The notes under the pieces were generated by a model that saw only the letters and a program-made list of their open reading frames with translations, was not told the DNA's origin and searched no databases. The position numbers were made by a program, and so were the translations under genes. Source: Cladophialophora immunda (Eukaryota; Ascomycota; Eurotiomycetes; Chaetothyriales; Herpotrichiellaceae). Taken from it: a stretch of DNA of 64,000 bases. Positions within the stretch are counted from its first letter, which is position 1, and every line of letters starts with the position of its first letter. The stretch is taken from the NCBI RefSeq assembly GCF_000835495.1, contig NW_015622542.1, forward strand, positions 2,688,485 through 2,752,484, given 5' to 3'. Below are positions 62,417 to 64,000 of the stretch, one piece after another.

Positions 62417-63263
62417 TGATAATGTCAATGTACTCTGCGCCCTTGGAGGGGGAGGCAGGCAGGGCACCACCTTGACAGACTCGCCGGCAACGACTTGACG
62501 GTACTGTGGTGTTGACCACAACCTATCCGACCGACTGGTCACTCCATAGCAAACCTTGGTGTCGGGACAGAGCTCTATTAGTGCACATGTTTGTGCCTGC
62601 CGCACTTTCTGGCAGAAGCTGTAGACACACATTTGTATGAAGCTATATGAATAAGATGTACTTTGCTCCATGTCCACATACAATGAGTCCAGTCTTTGCG
62701 ACACGAGGGGTTAAACCCCGCAATCTGGGAGCCTGGTAGATAGAACACCGCCCGAAGCAAAACAGTTCGATGGAACCGACGGCTTGGATATACAGGGCGA
62801 CACGTCCAACCTGGTAGCCACATCTTCCTGCTCCAGCTCCTAATCCAACTCCAACTCCGACACCGTCACCGTCACCGTCACCGATATAGCAGTGGAAGAG
62901 CTACCTAGGTATGTGGGCAAGTGGCACCGGGTTAGGCAGGATATAGCACAGCCATGGCAACACAGAGCAATTCACAACTTTGGTAATGCAACACAAAGCA
63001 AAGCGGTGCAATGGGACTGGTGCGCTGTCGAGGGACGGACGGACGGGCTTGATGTCGCCGGCAATAGATAAACAATCAACTAGACTTGTCTTGCCTTCGA
63101 TCAGGGGATATCTGATCGGCTTCGTAACTGGTGGTGAACAGGTGAGGCAGAATTCAATACGCTTCCTTTTTGTCCTGTTCATAACACAGAATGATCTCGT
63201 CTTCCTTCTTCCTTTAAGAGCGATCTGTCTTCCTTCTTCCTTCCTTTCCTCAGAACATTAACC
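62417..63263. other. Intergenic region with CACCGT micro-repeat
   Basis: Between the GPI-type gene and the last gene. Contains a CACCGT micro-repeat (about 62860-62883). No gene. Confidence 0.4.
62858..62883. repeat. CACCGT micro-repeat
   Basis: Three to four copies of CACCGT after a related AACTCC stretch. Simple sequence, no function seen. Confidence 0.5.
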
Positions 63264-64000
63264 ATGTGTCAGTATTACCCTCCTAAATTATGAGGGAAGT
63301 CATGCTGATGATGTCGCAGCCCATTATCCAGAAGGCCACCCCTCCGCCTCGGTCCCAGTGGGACTTTGGTGCCAGCCTTGCTGGCTGGAGTTGTGAGTGC
63401 CACCCTGTGATAGCGACTGATAGCCTGCTAATCACCAACAGTGGTTTCCGCGGGTTTGAAGACCCTCCTGGGGTCCAGTCGGCTTTCCCCTGCGACTGGA
63501 CTTGGACTAAGTCGTGTGCCTTCTGCGTCCGCGTCCGGCCTCGTGCCGGTTGTGTCGCCGTGAGTGTAACGACAAGGTTAACTGACAGAGTGCTGAATCC
63601 TCCTAGGTTCCCAGTAACCTACAGGCAGGTTGTCGGGCCATTCAGGCTCTTATTCAGAGAGCAAGTGCCGTCGCCGGTGGCCCGAAGGCCATTCCGGCCC
63701 CTCAGATGTAAGTTTTGCCTTAACGATTCGTGAGTGAAATCCTAACATCCATACTTAGGGAGTGGCTCAAGTCCCAAGCAAGGGGACTTGAGAAGAAGTT
63801 CCAAAAGGCTAACCGACACTGCAAGGTTGGGCGGCCTTCCACTCGCTCTCAGGTGGGAGAGGAGTGGGTTCTCCCTGACGCCCCTATGGAAATTTTTCCT
63901 TTCTGTGAGCCTCCCGATTTGGGTGAGGAAGAGAAGAGGACGAGTATTGTGGCTTCCCCTGCTGCCGCCGCCGCCGCCGCCGCCGACGATGACGACTTCG
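63264..64000 (+). CDS. Cysteine-rich unknown protein, 5' part (runs off the right edge)
   Basis: Five exons by my model: 63264-63267 (only ATGT), 63320-63392, 63442-63559, 63607-63707, and 63759 onwards. Introns are 52, 49, 47 and 51 nt with good GTNAGT/GTGAGT/GTAAGT donors and CTGAT/CTAAC branch words, and the frame stays open throughout. The protein starts MSHYPEGHPSASVPVGLWCQ. It has CQPC, then SCAFCVRVRPRAGCVAVPSN, a Cys set that could bind zinc. A helical part follows (IQALIQRASAVAGG; WLKSQARGLEKKFQKANRHC). It ends at the edge in an Ala run encoded by a GCC repeat and an Asp run (DDDD). Similar Cys-motif proteins are common, multi-copy and unnamed in fungi. The function is unknown; a nucleic-acid-binding role is possible. 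Confidence 0.6.
63962..63985 (+). repeat. GCC triplet repeat (poly-Ala)
   Basis: About eight GCY codons in a row inside the last exon, encoding a poly-Ala run just before a run of Asp. Confidence 0.6.

Noticed and set aside
1..64000. CRISPR arrays, prokaryotic operons, viral or transposase genes
   Set aside because: None seen. Introns and gene types are fungal throughout, and repeats are only short and simple.

Overview
The window is nuclear DNA of a filamentous ascomycete (Pezizomycotina). The evidence is many short introns (about 47 to 90 nt, with GT..AG ends and CTGAC/CTAAC-like branch points), a Zn2Cys6 regulator, NCS1 and MFS permeases, fungal DUF2293, DUF2306 and LYR-motif proteins, and small secreted proteins. 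The mix looks most like Eurotiomycetes, possibly Chaetothyriales, but I cannot fix the lineage from sequence alone. No rRNA, convincing tRNA, CRISPR array, viral gene or intact transposon was seen. All splice models were built by hand from reading frame and splice signals.

Layout. 0-12 kb holds the 5' end of an HpcH/HpaI-type aldolase at the left edge, a possible one-helix membrane protein, a voltage-gated proton channel (Hv1 type), a mitochondrial-looking 486-residue protein, a DUF2306 membrane protein, a GNAT acetyltransferase, an acidic protein and a small mitochondrial-type protein. 13-26 kb holds a bHLH regulator, two very different Hsp20 chaperones (one with an HSE-like and TATA-like promoter), a cysteine-rich protein, a small two-exon gene candidate and a disordered stress-type protein. 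26-28.7 kb is gene-poor with a possible hydrolase relic.

Cluster A (28.7-36.4 kb) is a fused class III CoA-transferase divergent from an AtuA/DUF1446 protein, followed by an MFS transporter. It reads as an uptake and acyl-CoA catabolism set. 38.8-44 kb holds a small secreted cysteine-rich protein, a larger secreted protein with a poly-Thr linker, and an LYR-motif protein.

Cluster B (44.2-55.8 kb) is the most interesting part. It contains an NCS1 (nucleobase-type) permease, an isopenicillin-N-synthase-like 2OG/Fe(II) oxygenase, two TauD/XanA-like 2OG dioxygenases, a Zn2Cys6 activator and an alpha/beta hydrolase, arranged as three divergent gene pairs. Each of the three shared promoters carries the palindrome CTCGGCCGAG, and together they hold six copies of its core TCGGCCGA. 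This suggests a self-contained regulon, controlled by the activator inside the cluster, for uptake and oxidative breakdown of a nucleobase-like or other heterocyclic compound.

55.8-64 kb holds a DUF2293 protein, an ATX1-type copper chaperone, a probable GPI-anchored protein with a duplicated module, and the 5' part of a cysteine-containing gene with a four-nucleotide first coding exon that runs off the right edge.
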